DNA from: Saccharofermentans sp.
GTDB lineage: Bacteria; Bacillota; Clostridia; Saccharofermentanales; Saccharofermentanaceae
Assembly: GCA_024403655.1 (NCBI GenBank)
Contig: JAKSRK010000007.1
Span: 1-46,918, forward strand
Direction: 5' to 3'
Length of the DNA: 46,918 bases
Position 1 is the stretch's first letter. The number at the start of each line of letters is the position of its first letter. Of the stretch, positions 1-9,938 are shown piece by piece. The notes below the pieces were generated by a model. The model did no database searches. It saw nothing but the letters and a program-made list of their open reading frames with translations, and was not told the DNA's origin. Position numbers and translations under genes: made by a program.

Positions 1-219
1 ACTACTCCTTCAGGAGAACAAAAGCCGGCTGTATTAATCATTCTATTTGATCTAAACAATCAAACAAAAGAAGGGAAAACACCTTGTCGTGTAAAGACAG
101 GTATTAGAAAACTGGAAAACTTTTCTTTGGAAAGCGGAAAAGAATATCCTATTTCTGAGGAAATATACAAAAGAGGGAAATATATTTATAAAGAACTGGG
201 AACCATAATGATTGAGTAA
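1..219 (+). CDS. C-terminal end of an unidentified protein (5' partial)
   Basis: An open frame runs from the first base to a TAA at 217-219 and gives 72 residues ending in GTIMIE. I recognise no domain. It is hydrophilic and lysine-rich with one short hydrophobic patch (AVLIILF, residues 11-17). Most lysine codons are AAA, whereas the following genes strongly prefer AAG, so the gene may have a different history from its neighbours. The plus-strand frame is preferred over an overlapping minus-strand open frame because it reaches the window edge and is followed by a gap and then a clear promoter. The start lies outside the window. Confidence 0.5.
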   Translation, partial: TTPSGEQKPAVLIILFDLNNQTKEGKTPCRVKTGIRKLENFSLESGKEYPISEEIYKRGKYIYKELGTIMIE

Positions 220-271
220 AATGCGATGCATACTGAACAACTTTGATTTTGACTTTTTTTGATATTCGTTA

Positions 272-300
272 TTGACATTCAATAGAGCGAGAATTATATT
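272..300 (+). promoter_or_regulatory. Sigma-A type promoter of groES-groEL
   Basis: The -35 box TTGACA (272-277) matches consensus. A 17-base spacer leads to the -10 box TATATT (295-300). The predicted start, about 307, falls at the left edge of the CIRCE operator, the usual arrangement for HrcA repression. Confidence 0.85.
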
Positions 301-307
301 AGTACTG

Positions 308-334
308 TTGGCACTCGGTATAGATGAGTGCCAA
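308..334 (+). promoter_or_regulatory. CIRCE operator (HrcA binding site)
   Basis: TTGGCACTC (308-316) and GAGTGCCAA (326-334) form a perfect 9-9-9 inverted repeat, close to the CIRCE consensus TTAGCACTC-N9-GAGTGCTAA. It lies just after the predicted transcription start and before groES, so HrcA repression of the chaperonin operon is expected. hrcA itself is not in the window. Confidence 0.95.
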
Positions 335-348
335 TGGTACTTTTTTAA

Positions 349-2288
<1,940 letters not shown>

Positions 2289-2313
2289 TAATAATCTATC
2301 TTAGATACTTCCC

Positions 2314-2340
2314 AAGTCCCGACTTCGGTCGGGACTTTTT
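2314..2340 (+). terminator. Rho-independent terminator of groES-groEL
   Basis: A perfect 10-bp stem (2314-2323 with 2328-2337) closes a TTCG tetraloop of the stable C(UUCG)G type and runs into a T tract ending at 2340. It ends the heat-shock operon 26 bases after groEL. Confidence 0.95.
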
Positions 2341-2350
2341 GTATATTTTA

Positions 2351-2359
2351 TGGTAGAAT
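2351..2359 (+). promoter_or_regulatory. Extended -10 promoter for the ymdB-lspA operon
   Basis: TGGTAGAAT matches the extended -10 form TGnTATAAT and lies just after the groEL terminator, where a new promoter is needed. No good -35 box is visible. The predicted start is near 2366, upstream of the GGAGG at 2377-2381. This also argues against the ATG at 2350 being the start of the next gene. Confidence 0.55.
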
Positions 2360-2391
2360 TTACTCTGATTGTGCTTGGAGGTTATTGGAGT

Positions 2392-3171
2392 TTGAGAATT
2401 TGTTTTATTGGTGACATAGTTGCATATCCCGGCAGAAGGGCAGTGCTTGGTATGTTACCCGATTTTTTGACAGATAATTCCATAGATATTTGTATAGCCA
2501 ATGCGGAGAATTCCGCTGGTGGCCTGGGAGTTACTTCCAAGATTTGTGATTCTCTTTTTAATGTAGGTGTTGACTGTATAACACTTGGCAACCATACATT
2601 CTCCAATTTTGATTTCTTAAAGAATGCAGGCAGAGATAAGAGGATAATAAGACCTTCTAACGTTAATCCCGCCTGGCCCGGATTTGACTACGCCATAGTA
2701 GAGAAGAATGGTGACAGACTTGGTGTTATTAATCTTGAAGGTTCAATAGAGATCACTCCCGCCGGTTCATCTCCTTATGAGAAGGCTGATGAACTAATTG
2801 AACTTTTAAAGGGCAAGGGCGTAAACAGCATTTTTATTGATTTCCATGCTGAAGCTACCAGTGAGAAGGCTGCTTTGGCTTACCATGTTGCAGGCAGAGC
2901 ATCTGTCGTTGCAGGAACACATACTCATGTTCAGACCGCTGATGAGAGAATAATTGAAGGCTATACCGGCTTTATTACTGATGCAGGTATGTCCGGATGC
3001 ATCAGATCCATCATAGGAATGGATATAGATGCTTCTTTGAGGCGACTTCGCGATAAGTTCCCTGCAAAATACGAGTCAGCTGAAGGTGATGCTTATATGT
3101 GCGGTATTATTGCCGAACTTGATAAGAACGGACGCTGTACTTCAATTAAAAGATTTTGTGAGTACGAGTAA
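2392..3171 (+). CDS. ymdB: YmdB-family metallophosphoesterase
   Basis: This 259-residue binuclear metallophosphoesterase belongs to the YmdB family (TIGR00282), which hydrolyses 2',3'-cyclic nucleotides and affects biofilm and motility decisions in Bacillus. The N-terminus RICFIGDIVAYPGRR holds the first metal ligand (GD). IANAENSAGG and TLGNHTFSN follow the family pattern, and a C-terminal GTHTHVQTADE supplies the histidine ligands. I choose the TTG at 2392 because GGAGG lies 10 bases upstream and because family members start at this point. An ATG 42 bases upstream would sit inside the predicted -10 element. lspA follows after 9 bases. Confidence 0.9.
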   Translation: MRICFIGDIVAYPGRRAVLGMLPDFLTDNSIDICIANAENSAGGLGVTSKICDSLFNVGVDCITLGNHTFSNFDFLKNAGRDKRIIRPSNVNPAWPGFDYAIVEKNGDRLGVINLEGSIEITPAGSSPYEKADELIELLKGKGVNSIFIDFHAEATSEKAALAYHVAGRASVVAGTHTHVQTADERIIEGYTGFITDAGMSGCIRSIIGMDIDASLRRLRDKFPAKYESAEGDAYMCGIIAELDKNGRCTSIKRFCEYE

Positions 3172-3180
3172 GGATAAGAT

Positions 3181-3744
3181 ATGACCAAAGACAGCAATAA
3201 ATCTCAGATAATCTTCTACAGCGGTCTAATTGTATTACTGGTCTTCATTGATCAGTTGACCAAGGGACTTATAGTTAAGAGTTTTAACCTTTACGATATT
3301 AAGTACCTGATTCCAGGTTTTCTTTCTCTGTTTTATACGAGAAATACGGGAAGTGCCTTCAGCTTCCTTGCTGATAAGTCCTGGGGTATTTATGTTCTCA
3401 CTGCAATTTCTTTTGTTCTGAGCATACTTCTTTACATAATTTTATTAAGAGCAATCAAGCTTAAGGATAAGATAACTTCTTTTGCATTCGCACTTTTTAT
3501 CGCAGGTGCTGTAGGTAATCTTATCGACAGAGCTTTTTATAAATCTGTAGTAGACTTTATCCGTTTTGATTTCGGCTCTTATACATTCCCGATATTCAAC
3601 GTCGCTGATATATGTGCCGTTTGTGCTACGGGACTTCTTATCGGAATTATGCTTTTCGGTAAGGGCAAGATTGACGTTCTTATTGAATCTTTCGATAAGA
3701 AGAAGGATAAGGAGAAAGAACCGGAGGTGGCAGATGGAGTTTAA
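3181..3744 (+). CDS. lspA: Lipoprotein signal peptidase (SPase II)
   Basis: This 187-residue integral membrane aspartyl protease cleaves signal peptides of lipoproteins after lipidation of the +1 cysteine. There are four hydrophobic segments. Family motifs are DQLTKGLI near the N-terminus, NTGSAFSF, the catalytic GNLIDR (Asp116) and the second catalytic Asp in FNVADI (Asp143). The C-terminal tail after the last membrane segment is short, charged and lysine-rich. It overlaps the next gene by 11 bases. The solute-binding lipoprotein at 16880 is a likely substrate. Confidence 0.96.
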   Translation: MTKDSNKSQIIFYSGLIVLLVFIDQLTKGLIVKSFNLYDIKYLIPGFLSLFYTRNTGSAFSFLADKSWGIYVLTAISFVLSILLYIILLRAIKLKDKITSFAFALFIAGAVGNLIDRAFYKSVVDFIRFDFGSYTFPIFNVADICAVCATGLLIGIMLFGKGKIDVLIESFDKKKDKEKEPEVADGV

Positions 3745-4639
3745 GGCATCCGAATCTGGTAAGAGACTTGACGTAGCCATTCTTGAAGAATCTGACGGCA
3801 AGTATACGAGATCTTATTTTTCCGGACTTATAAGCGCCGGCAATGTAACTGTTAACGGCAAAGTAATCAGTAAGAACGGTTTTAAGTTAAGCGAGGGAGA
3901 TCTTGTTGTAGTTGATATTCCTGCTCCCGTTGATACAGATACCAAGCCGGAAGACATTCCTCTTGATATTGTTTACGAAGATGATGATCTTCTCATAATT
4001 AATAAGCCACAGGGCATGGTAGTTCATCCTGCTGCAGGTCACCATGAGGGAACTCTGGTAAATGCGCTCCTTGCTCACTGCGATGGCAAGCTTTCCGATA
4101 TCAATGGAGTAATAAGGCCTGGAATCGTTCATCGTATCGATAAGGATACATCAGGTCTTATGGTTGCAGTAAAGAACAATGAGACTCATATAAAGATGGC
4201 CAAGATGATTGCCGATCACGATGTTAAGAGACAGTACAGAGCTCTCGTCTACGGCGTAATATCTCACGATAAGGGAACCGTTGATGCTCCCATAGGACGA
4301 GCTAATGGCGACAGAAGGAAGATGGTCGTAAATGAGAACGGCAAGCCTTCCGTAACTCATTTTGAAGTTGTTACCAGATATACGGAAGCTACTGACCTTA
4401 AGCTCTTACTTGAGACCGGAAGAACACATCAGATCAGATCTCATATGCAGTATATTGGTCATCCCGTTTTGGGAGATCCTTTGTATGCTCCCAGAAGGAA
4501 GACATATGGACTTGAAGGACAGTGTCTTCACAGCCAGAGCATAGAATTCGTACATCCTAATACCGGTAAGCTCATATCTTTTACTTCCGAGCTTCCGGAA
4601 TACTACAATAAAGTCCTGCAAACACTTGCTTTGCTGTGA
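3734..4639 (+). CDS. rluD: RluD/RluA-family 23S rRNA pseudouridine synthase
   Basis: This 301-residue enzyme isomerises uridine to pseudouridine in rRNA. An N-terminal S4-like RNA-binding domain covers about residues 1-65. The catalytic domain has the signature HRIDKDTSGLMV with catalytic Asp136, then GRTHQIRSHM. The start at 3734 is chosen over longer frames because GGAGG (3723-3727) lies six bases upstream and the S4 domain begins there. It overlaps lspA by 11 bases, and the lspA-rluD pairing is common in bacteria. Exact rRNA position specificity (RluD-like versus another RluA member) cannot be told from the sequence. Confidence 0.92.
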   Translation: MEFKASESGKRLDVAILEESDGKYTRSYFSGLISAGNVTVNGKVISKNGFKLSEGDLVVVDIPAPVDTDTKPEDIPLDIVYEDDDLLIINKPQGMVVHPAAGHHEGTLVNALLAHCDGKLSDINGVIRPGIVHRIDKDTSGLMVAVKNNETHIKMAKMIADHDVKRQYRALVYGVISHDKGTVDAPIGRANGDRRKMVVNENGKPSVTHFEVVTRYTEATDLKLLLETGRTHQIRSHMQYIGHPVLGDPLYAPRRKTYGLEGQCLHSQSIEFVHPNTGKLISFTSELPEYYNKVLQTLALL

Positions 4640-5604
4640 GTTATGGTAAAATAATGGCAATGGAAGAGCGTATAGTAAGCAACAATATCAAGGATATCAG
4701 TACGGGCGGTTTTCTTGACAGAATCGCTGATGCTTTTTCTGTCTCTATTGAGATTGACGGTAATTGTTGTGTTATTGAATCCGATGATAATCTCTCCTTA
4801 AGCAGGGCTCATACTGCGGTTGATTCCCTTTGTACTCTTGCGGGAGAAGGCGATGTTGATACAAGACTCGTTGATTATATGATTTATCTTGCCTCTAACG
4901 GTGAAGCAGAAGACTTCATGAAGGTTAGAGACGATATTCTTTATACGACTCCTTCCGGAAGGCCTGTTAAAGCCAAGACACTCGGACAGAAGTTTTATAC
5001 TGATGCTTTGAAGAGGAACGAACTTGTTATTTGCAGCGGTCCTGCAGGTTCAGGTAAGACTTTCCTTGGCGTAGCAATGGCAGTCAAAGCATTTCGCAAT
5101 AGAGAAGTATCCAGGATAATCCTCACAAGACCTGCGGTAGAAGCGGGTGAGAGGCTCGGATTCCTGCCGGGTGACATAGAGGAGAAGGTTAATCCTTATA
5201 TGCGCCCTATATACGATGCTCTTTCCGTACTTTTGGGACAGGAGCTTTTTGACAGATATTATGAGAAAGGCCTTATTGAGGTGTCTCCTCTTGCATTCAT
5301 GCGAGGAAGAAATCTTGATGATGCCTTTGTGCTTCTTGATGAAGCGCAGAATACTACTGCTGAACAGATGAAGATGTTCCTTACAAGACTTGGTATTAAC
5401 TGCAAGGCTTGTGTCTGCGGCGATTTTACACAGATAGATCTTCCGAGAGGTGTCAGCAGCGGCCTTTATGACTGCATGAAGGTTCTGGAGAATGTCGAGG
5501 GCGTCAGCATAGTGTCGCTTAAGAACGCGGATATCGTTAGAAATCCCCTCGTTCAGAGAATAGTGGAAGCTTACGATAAAGCGCAAGAGGGGAATAAGGT
5601 ATGA
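4636..5604 (+). CDS. phoH: PhoH-like ATPase
   Basis: The PhoH family is a P-loop ATPase found next to ybeY and linked to RNA metabolism. Walker A GPAGSGKT is at residues 135-142 and Walker B LLDEAQN with Asp235-Glu236 (numbered from the GTG). The length, 322 or about 314 residues, is normal. The start is uncertain. The GTG at 4636 overlaps the rluD stop as GTGA, but ATGs at 4654 and 4660 are also in frame and none has a Shine-Dalgarno sequence. A good extended -10 element ends at 4652, so the ATG at 4660 could lie exactly at a transcription start. It overlaps pgpH by ATGA. Confidence 0.93.
   Translation: MSYGKIMAMEERIVSNNIKDISTGGFLDRIADAFSVSIEIDGNCCVIESDDNLSLSRAHTAVDSLCTLAGEGDVDTRLVDYMIYLASNGEAEDFMKVRDDILYTTPSGRPVKAKTLGQKFYTDALKRNELVICSGPAGSGKTFLGVAMAVKAFRNREVSRIILTRPAVEAGERLGFLPGDIEEKVNPYMRPIYDALSVLLGQELFDRYYEKGLIEVSPLAFMRGRNLDDAFVLLDEAQNTTAEQMKMFLTRLGINCKACVCGDFTQIDLPRGVSSGLYDCMKVLENVEGVSIVSLKNADIVRNPLVQRIVEAYDKAQEGNKV
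4644..4652 (+). promoter_or_regulatory. Possible extended -10 promoter at the phoH start
   Basis: TGGTAAAAT matches TGnTATAAT with one change in the hexamer. A weak TTGCTT lies 15 bases before the hexamer. Seven bases after it comes an ATG (4660), so a transcript from here could be leaderless. Confidence 0.45.
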
Positions 5605-7664
5605 AGAAGGGTTTTGGACTTCGGTTTCAGCAGATAATTACTCTTATACTGACCGTTGCCATTGTAATATTGATTGTTTTCTACGGCTATCGTCCGGTGA
5701 GTTATAATCTGTCGGTTGGTTCTGTATGCACCACGGATATTTATGCTCCCAGAAGCTTTGTAGATACTTATCAGACTGAGTATAACGCACTTTTTGCAGA
5801 GAATACGGTAACTCCAGTCTTCATAAGATCAGCGTCTGCTTCTGATGAGAATCTGGAGAGAGTTACTAATTTCTTTACTCTTGTAAGACAGACAAGAGAA
5901 TTAAGAATTGACGAGAACGGTGTTCCGGTAGATAACTTTGACGAGCAGTTTGAAGCTTTGAAGGTAAATCTTGAAGATCTTGTAGGAAGTGTTCCCGGAG
6001 ATAATGATCTCCATACATTCATTTCCATGAGTAATTCCGCTTTTAATCTTATCGAGGACAGATGTATATCCATCACTGAGCTTATCATGATGGATACAGC
6101 TGACAGCGATTCTCTCGGAGATAATATCTCGGTTCACGTCGAAGCCTTCAGTGAAGCCAATACTTCATATGCTTCCTATGCGCCTGCAATGCGTAATGTT
6201 CTGAACCTTCTTCTTTCTACGAACTCTGTTTTTGATAAGGCAGCTACAGAGGAAGCAGCTGAGAATGCTTATCTTACAGCTCTTAACGATCCTGTTATGG
6301 TAGATAAGGGAACTAAGATTATAAGTGCCGGCGAAGTTATCACAGACCATACATATCAGATTCTCGTTGACCTTGAGCTTATAAGAAGCGATACGTTTGA
6401 CGTTGTCATCCTTTTAAGAATCGCCGTATATGAGCTTGTACTTGCGGTAGTAATGCTTATTTATATCGCGACTGTCCACAAGAATGACTTCGGCGACATG
6501 AGAATTACTTATGCACTTGTAGTAACGTTCCTTATTCCGATAGCAGCTTCGGTATACCTGACGGATATGTCGTCACTTCTTATCGTAACTTTATTCTTTG
6601 CTACTATCTGCGCTTCTTATCTTGGTATCGGAGCAGGTCTGGTGCTGTCTCTTATCGAAATGTTTATGATGTGGCCTCTGTATTCCTTTGACTCGGAGTT
6701 CATCTTCATTAACGTAGTAGGTATTCTTGTCTGCGCACTCTGGTCCGGCAATAAGAAGAGAGTATATAACAGTGCAGCTCAGATTATCCTGCCTTCTGCT
6801 TTCTGCGTAATTTCCGCAGCCTGCTACAACTGGCTTTTGGGTTCCACCGTTAATGTCTTTATCGAATCCTGCGTTTGGATCGGAGTATCCGCTGCATTCT
6901 CGATTATTATCGCCATCGGACTTATGCCCATTTATGATCTTGTATCTAATACGGTATCTCCTGTTAAGCTTATCGAGCTTTCCCAGCCCGGCCATCCCCT
7001 TCTTAAGAGACTCTTCCTTGAAGCATCAGGAACATATCACCATTCAATCATGGTAGCTAATCTTGCAGATGCAGCTGCTGATGCAGTAGGAGCAGATTCT
7101 TTGTTGTGCAGGGTTGCCTCTTACTACCATGACATCGGAAAGCTTGAGAATCCCAAATACTTTACTGAGAATCAGGCTGAAGGAATTAATCCTCACGATG
7201 ATATTTCCGTTCAGGAGAGCGTTGCCATAATTACGAAGCATCCTGAAGACGGTGTTAAACTTGCTCGTAAGCACAGACTTCCCGATTCAATGATTAAAAT
7301 CATCGATGAGCACCACGGAACCACATATCCTGCTTTCTTCTACAACAAAGCAGTAAAGCAGGCTGAAGAACAGGGTCAGCCCGCACCTGACTTAAACGAC
7401 TTCAGGTATAAAGGTCATGTTCCCAGCAGCAAGGAGTCAGCTATTCTTATGATTGCAGACACCTGTGAGGCTGCTGTAAGATCCACAAAGCTTGAGGAAC
7501 TTGATGCTATCGAAGCATTGATAAGAAAGCTCATAAAAGGCAAGATTGATCAGGACCAGCTTGTGGCATCCGGATTGTCTTTTGATGATATTGAGAAGAT
7601 TGTAGCTGCTTTCAGACACGTATATGCAGGTGTATTCCACGAAAGGATTCAGTACCCCGAATGA
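5601..7664 (+). CDS. pgpH: PgpH-type 7TM-HD cyclic-di-AMP phosphodiesterase
   Basis: This 687-residue membrane protein has the PgpH/YqfF layout: one N-terminal membrane segment, an extracellular 7TMR-HDED domain (about residues 35-265), seven membrane helices (about 270-445) and a cytoplasmic HD domain (about 470-680). In Listeria and Bacillus this family degrades c-di-AMP to pApA. HD-domain metal ligands are visible: His480 in HHSIM, His510-Asp511 in YYHDIGK, and the EHHGTTY motif. It overlaps phoH and the next gene by ATGA. The order phoH-pgpH-ybeY is conserved in Firmicutes. c-di-AMP as substrate is inferred from the family. Confidence 0.93.
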   Translation: MKKGFGLRFQQIITLILTVAIVILIVFYGYRPVSYNLSVGSVCTTDIYAPRSFVDTYQTEYNALFAENTVTPVFIRSASASDENLERVTNFFTLVRQTRELRIDENGVPVDNFDEQFEALKVNLEDLVGSVPGDNDLHTFISMSNSAFNLIEDRCISITELIMMDTADSDSLGDNISVHVEAFSEANTSYASYAPAMRNVLNLLLSTNSVFDKAATEEAAENAYLTALNDPVMVDKGTKIISAGEVITDHTYQILVDLELIRSDTFDVVILLRIAVYELVLAVVMLIYIATVHKNDFGDMRITYALVVTFLIPIAASVYLTDMSSLLIVTLFFATICASYLGIGAGLVLSLIEMFMMWPLYSFDSEFIFINVVGILVCALWSGNKKRVYNSAAQIILPSAFCVISAACYNWLLGSTVNVFIESCVWIGVSAAFSIIIAIGLMPIYDLVSNTVSPVKLIELSQPGHPLLKRLFLEASGTYHHSIMVANLADAAADAVGADSLLCRVASYYHDIGKLENPKYFTENQAEGINPHDDISVQESVAIITKHPEDGVKLARKHRLPDSMIKIIDEHHGTTYPAFFYNKAVKQAEEQGQPAPDLNDFRYKGHVPSSKESAILMIADTCEAAVRSTKLEELDAIEALIRKLIKGKIDQDQLVASGLSFDDIEKIVAAFRHVYAGVFHERIQYPE

Positions 7665-9205
7665 AATTATTTATTACAGACGATACTTCAGAATTAAAGG
7701 AAGAGGAATTAAAGACTTACGAAGGATATATCGAGAAGTTAAGTAAGCTTATCTTCGAAGAGGATAATGATTATCTTGATCCCGGATTAAGACAGCTTTT
7801 TAAGAACTCTTATGCAAACGTCACATTTGTATCCAGGGAAGAGATTAAGGATCTCAACATGAGAATCAGAGACATCGACAAAGAGACTGATGTCCTTTCT
7901 TTCCCCATGGTGGAGATGTTTAACGGTGAGCTTGATATTGATATCGAAGATATCGATATGGAATATGACGATGACGGCAATAAGATTTTGAACGTCGGAG
8001 ATATAATCATCTGTCAGGATGTGGCTTTTGCCAATGCTGATACTTACGGTCATTCAAAAGAGCGTGAGATTGCTTTCCTTGCCGCTCACTCATTCCTTCA
8101 TCTTATCGGCTACGACCATATAGAGGAAGAAGACGAGAAGATTATGCGTCAGGCTCAAAGATCTCTTATGGCTTCCGTCGGTCTCGCAATAGAAGAAGAT
8201 GCAGCTGAGATAACTAACCATAAGGAAGATGAGGATGACATCGTAGCATATCCCGCAGGTTCTGTTTGTGCCCATGTAGGTTATGTAGCTTTGCTCGGTC
8301 GTCCTAATGTAGGTAAGTCTACACTTATTAATTACCTGACCGGCATGAAGGTAGCTATTGTTTCTCATAAGCCCCAGACGACAAGAACCAACATCAGATC
8401 GATTTACAACACTGACGATGCTCAGATTATATTCACTGATACTCCCGGTGTTCATAAGCCCGGATCAAGACTCGGCGAGATCATGGTTGCAAATTCATTT
8501 AACAGCGCCAAGGGTGCAGACGTTGTACTCTTTATTGCCGATGGAAGATTCAAGGAACCTGGTAAGGTCGAGCTGGAACTTTTGGAGAAATGCAAAGAGA
8601 ATAAGAAGAAGGTTATCCTTGCTATTAATAAGGTTGACGATGTCAGTAAGGAGAGTCTGCTTCCTGTTATCAAGGCCTATTCCGACGAATATCAGTTTGA
8701 CGATATCATTCCCATAAGTGCCAAGGAAGGCGAGAATGTCGATGCTCTTCTTGACAGCATCATATCCTATCTTCCTGAAGGTCCCAGGCTTTTTGATACA
8801 GAGTATATGACTGATCAGACAGAGAGAGTAATCGCTGCCGAGCTTATAAGAGAGCAGATCCTTCACTATACGAATCAGGAGATTCCTCACGGAACTACGG
8901 TTGAGATAGAGAAGTTCGAAGAGAAGTATAAAGACGGAAGCGTAGATGAATACGACAGAGACAGAGTCGTTATCAGAGCTGCAATTATCTGTGAGAGAAA
9001 TTCTCATAAGGGAATCATCATCGGTAAGGGCGGTGCCATGATCAAGAGAATCGGCACATCTGCAAGGATGTCCATCGAGCGTCTTGTCGGCTGCAAGGTC
9101 TACCTTGACCTCTTCGTTAAGGTAAGAGAAGACTGGAAGAACAGCGAGATACTTCTTAAGGATTACGGTTTCAGAGAAGAAAGCGACGAGAAGGATGGCC
9201 TCTGA
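7661..9205 (+). CDS. YbeY-Era fusion: rRNA-maturation endoribonuclease joined to Era GTPase
   Basis: One uninterrupted 514-residue frame encodes two normally separate proteins. Residues 1-180 are YbeY, a zinc endoribonuclease for 16S rRNA maturation, with zinc ligands His143, His147 and His153 in HSFLHLIGYDH; the usual Gly after the first His is Ser. An acidic linker covers about residues 178-203. The rest is Era, the GTPase that binds the 16S rRNA 3' end: GRPNVGKS 213-220, DTPG 260-263, NKVD 323-326, SAK 353-355, and a C-terminal KH domain with IGKGG ending at 458. In Bacillus dgkA and cdd lie between ybeY and era; here both are absent. I see no internal stop, frameshift or separate Era start. 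Confidence 0.93.
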   Translation: MKLFITDDTSELKEEELKTYEGYIEKLSKLIFEEDNDYLDPGLRQLFKNSYANVTFVSREEIKDLNMRIRDIDKETDVLSFPMVEMFNGELDIDIEDIDMEYDDDGNKILNVGDIIICQDVAFANADTYGHSKEREIAFLAAHSFLHLIGYDHIEEEDEKIMRQAQRSLMASVGLAIEEDAAEITNHKEDEDDIVAYPAGSVCAHVGYVALLGRPNVGKSTLINYLTGMKVAIVSHKPQTTRTNIRSIYNTDDAQIIFTDTPGVHKPGSRLGEIMVANSFNSAKGADVVLFIADGRFKEPGKVELELLEKCKENKKKVILAINKVDDVSKESLLPVIKAYSDEYQFDDIIPISAKEGENVDALLDSIISYLPEGPRLFDTEYMTDQTERVIAAELIREQILHYTNQEIPHGTTVEIEKFEEKYKDGSVDEYDRDRVVIRAAIICERNSHKGIIIGKGGAMIKRIGTSARMSIERLVGCKVYLDLFVKVREDWKNSEILLKDYGFREESDEKDGL

Positions 9206-9926
9206 TCCTATTAATGTCAGAGGCGTGATTCTATCTTCACGCGAGTTTAAGGAAAAGGACAGGATACTTACGGTCTTAACGCCTGATCGTGGTATCGTGT
9301 CTTTTTGCGTTAAAGGCGTAGCTTCCAAGAATGCCAAAAATGCATTTGTCTCGGTTCCTTTTATGCTATGTGATTTTGTTTTGACCAAGTCAGGCAACTT
9401 CAGCTACATGAAGGAAGGCAGCATCATCGAGAGCAACAGCAAAATAATGGAATCTCTTGAAGCAATGGCTGTTGCCGGCCATATAGGAAGAATACTAAGC
9501 GAATCAGTTCTTCAGACCGATAATGCCAAGTCTTCCTATGAACTTTGTGTCTATGCCTACTATGCTTTGGGTAAGTTCCCTCAAAGATATCAGGAGATTT
9601 ACTGCGCATTTAACTGGAGAGTACTTACTGACTCAGGCTTTGCGGATATCTATGATCTAAGTCAGGCTGCTGATACTTACTATATAAGCACTAAGGATTC
9701 TTCGATTTTTGACTTCAAAAAAGAAGGACTCTTTAAGATATCTTCAGATTCCGTCAAAGCGCTTAATTACTTCGCAGAACATAAAGTATCTGAGATATTT
9801 AACGTTACACTGAATGATAAGCTTAAGGATGAGCTGAGGCGCTTTACTACTATGTATATTCAAAATCAGTTCGAATATGAGATAAAAGATCCTATTAAGC
9901 AATTAGAGATTAACTTAAGACCTTAA
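9195..9926 (+). CDS. recO: DNA repair protein RecO
   Basis: RecO (243 residues) helps load RecA onto SSB-coated DNA together with RecF/RecR. The N-terminal OB-fold shows the family pattern VRGVILSSREFKEKDRILT followed by LTPDRGIVSF and KGV near residue 40, then a helical C-terminal domain. No four-cysteine zinc motif is present. The start overlaps the ybeY-era stop by 11 bases, and era-recO adjacency is typical in Firmicutes. It ends 13 bases before the convergent helicase gene, with no obvious terminator between them. Confidence 0.9.
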   Translation: MASDPINVRGVILSSREFKEKDRILTVLTPDRGIVSFCVKGVASKNAKNAFVSVPFMLCDFVLTKSGNFSYMKEGSIIESNSKIMESLEAMAVAGHIGRILSESVLQTDNAKSSYELCVYAYYALGKFPQRYQEIYCAFNWRVLTDSGFADIYDLSQAADTYYISTKDSSIFDFKKEGLFKISSDSVKALNYFAEHKVSEIFNVTLNDKLKDELRRFTTMYIQNQFEYEIKDPIKQLEINLRP

Positions 9927-9938
9927 ACGCTTATAGAT

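Noticed and set aside
52..282. Minus-strand open frame near the left edge
   Set aside because: The plus-strand frame 1-219 is open to the window edge, and the minus frame runs into the groES promoter region and has no visible ribosome binding site.
2350..2391. ATG at 2350 as start of ymdB
   Set aside because: It lies within the predicted -10 element and before the GGAGG, and the family N-terminus begins at the TTG at 2392.
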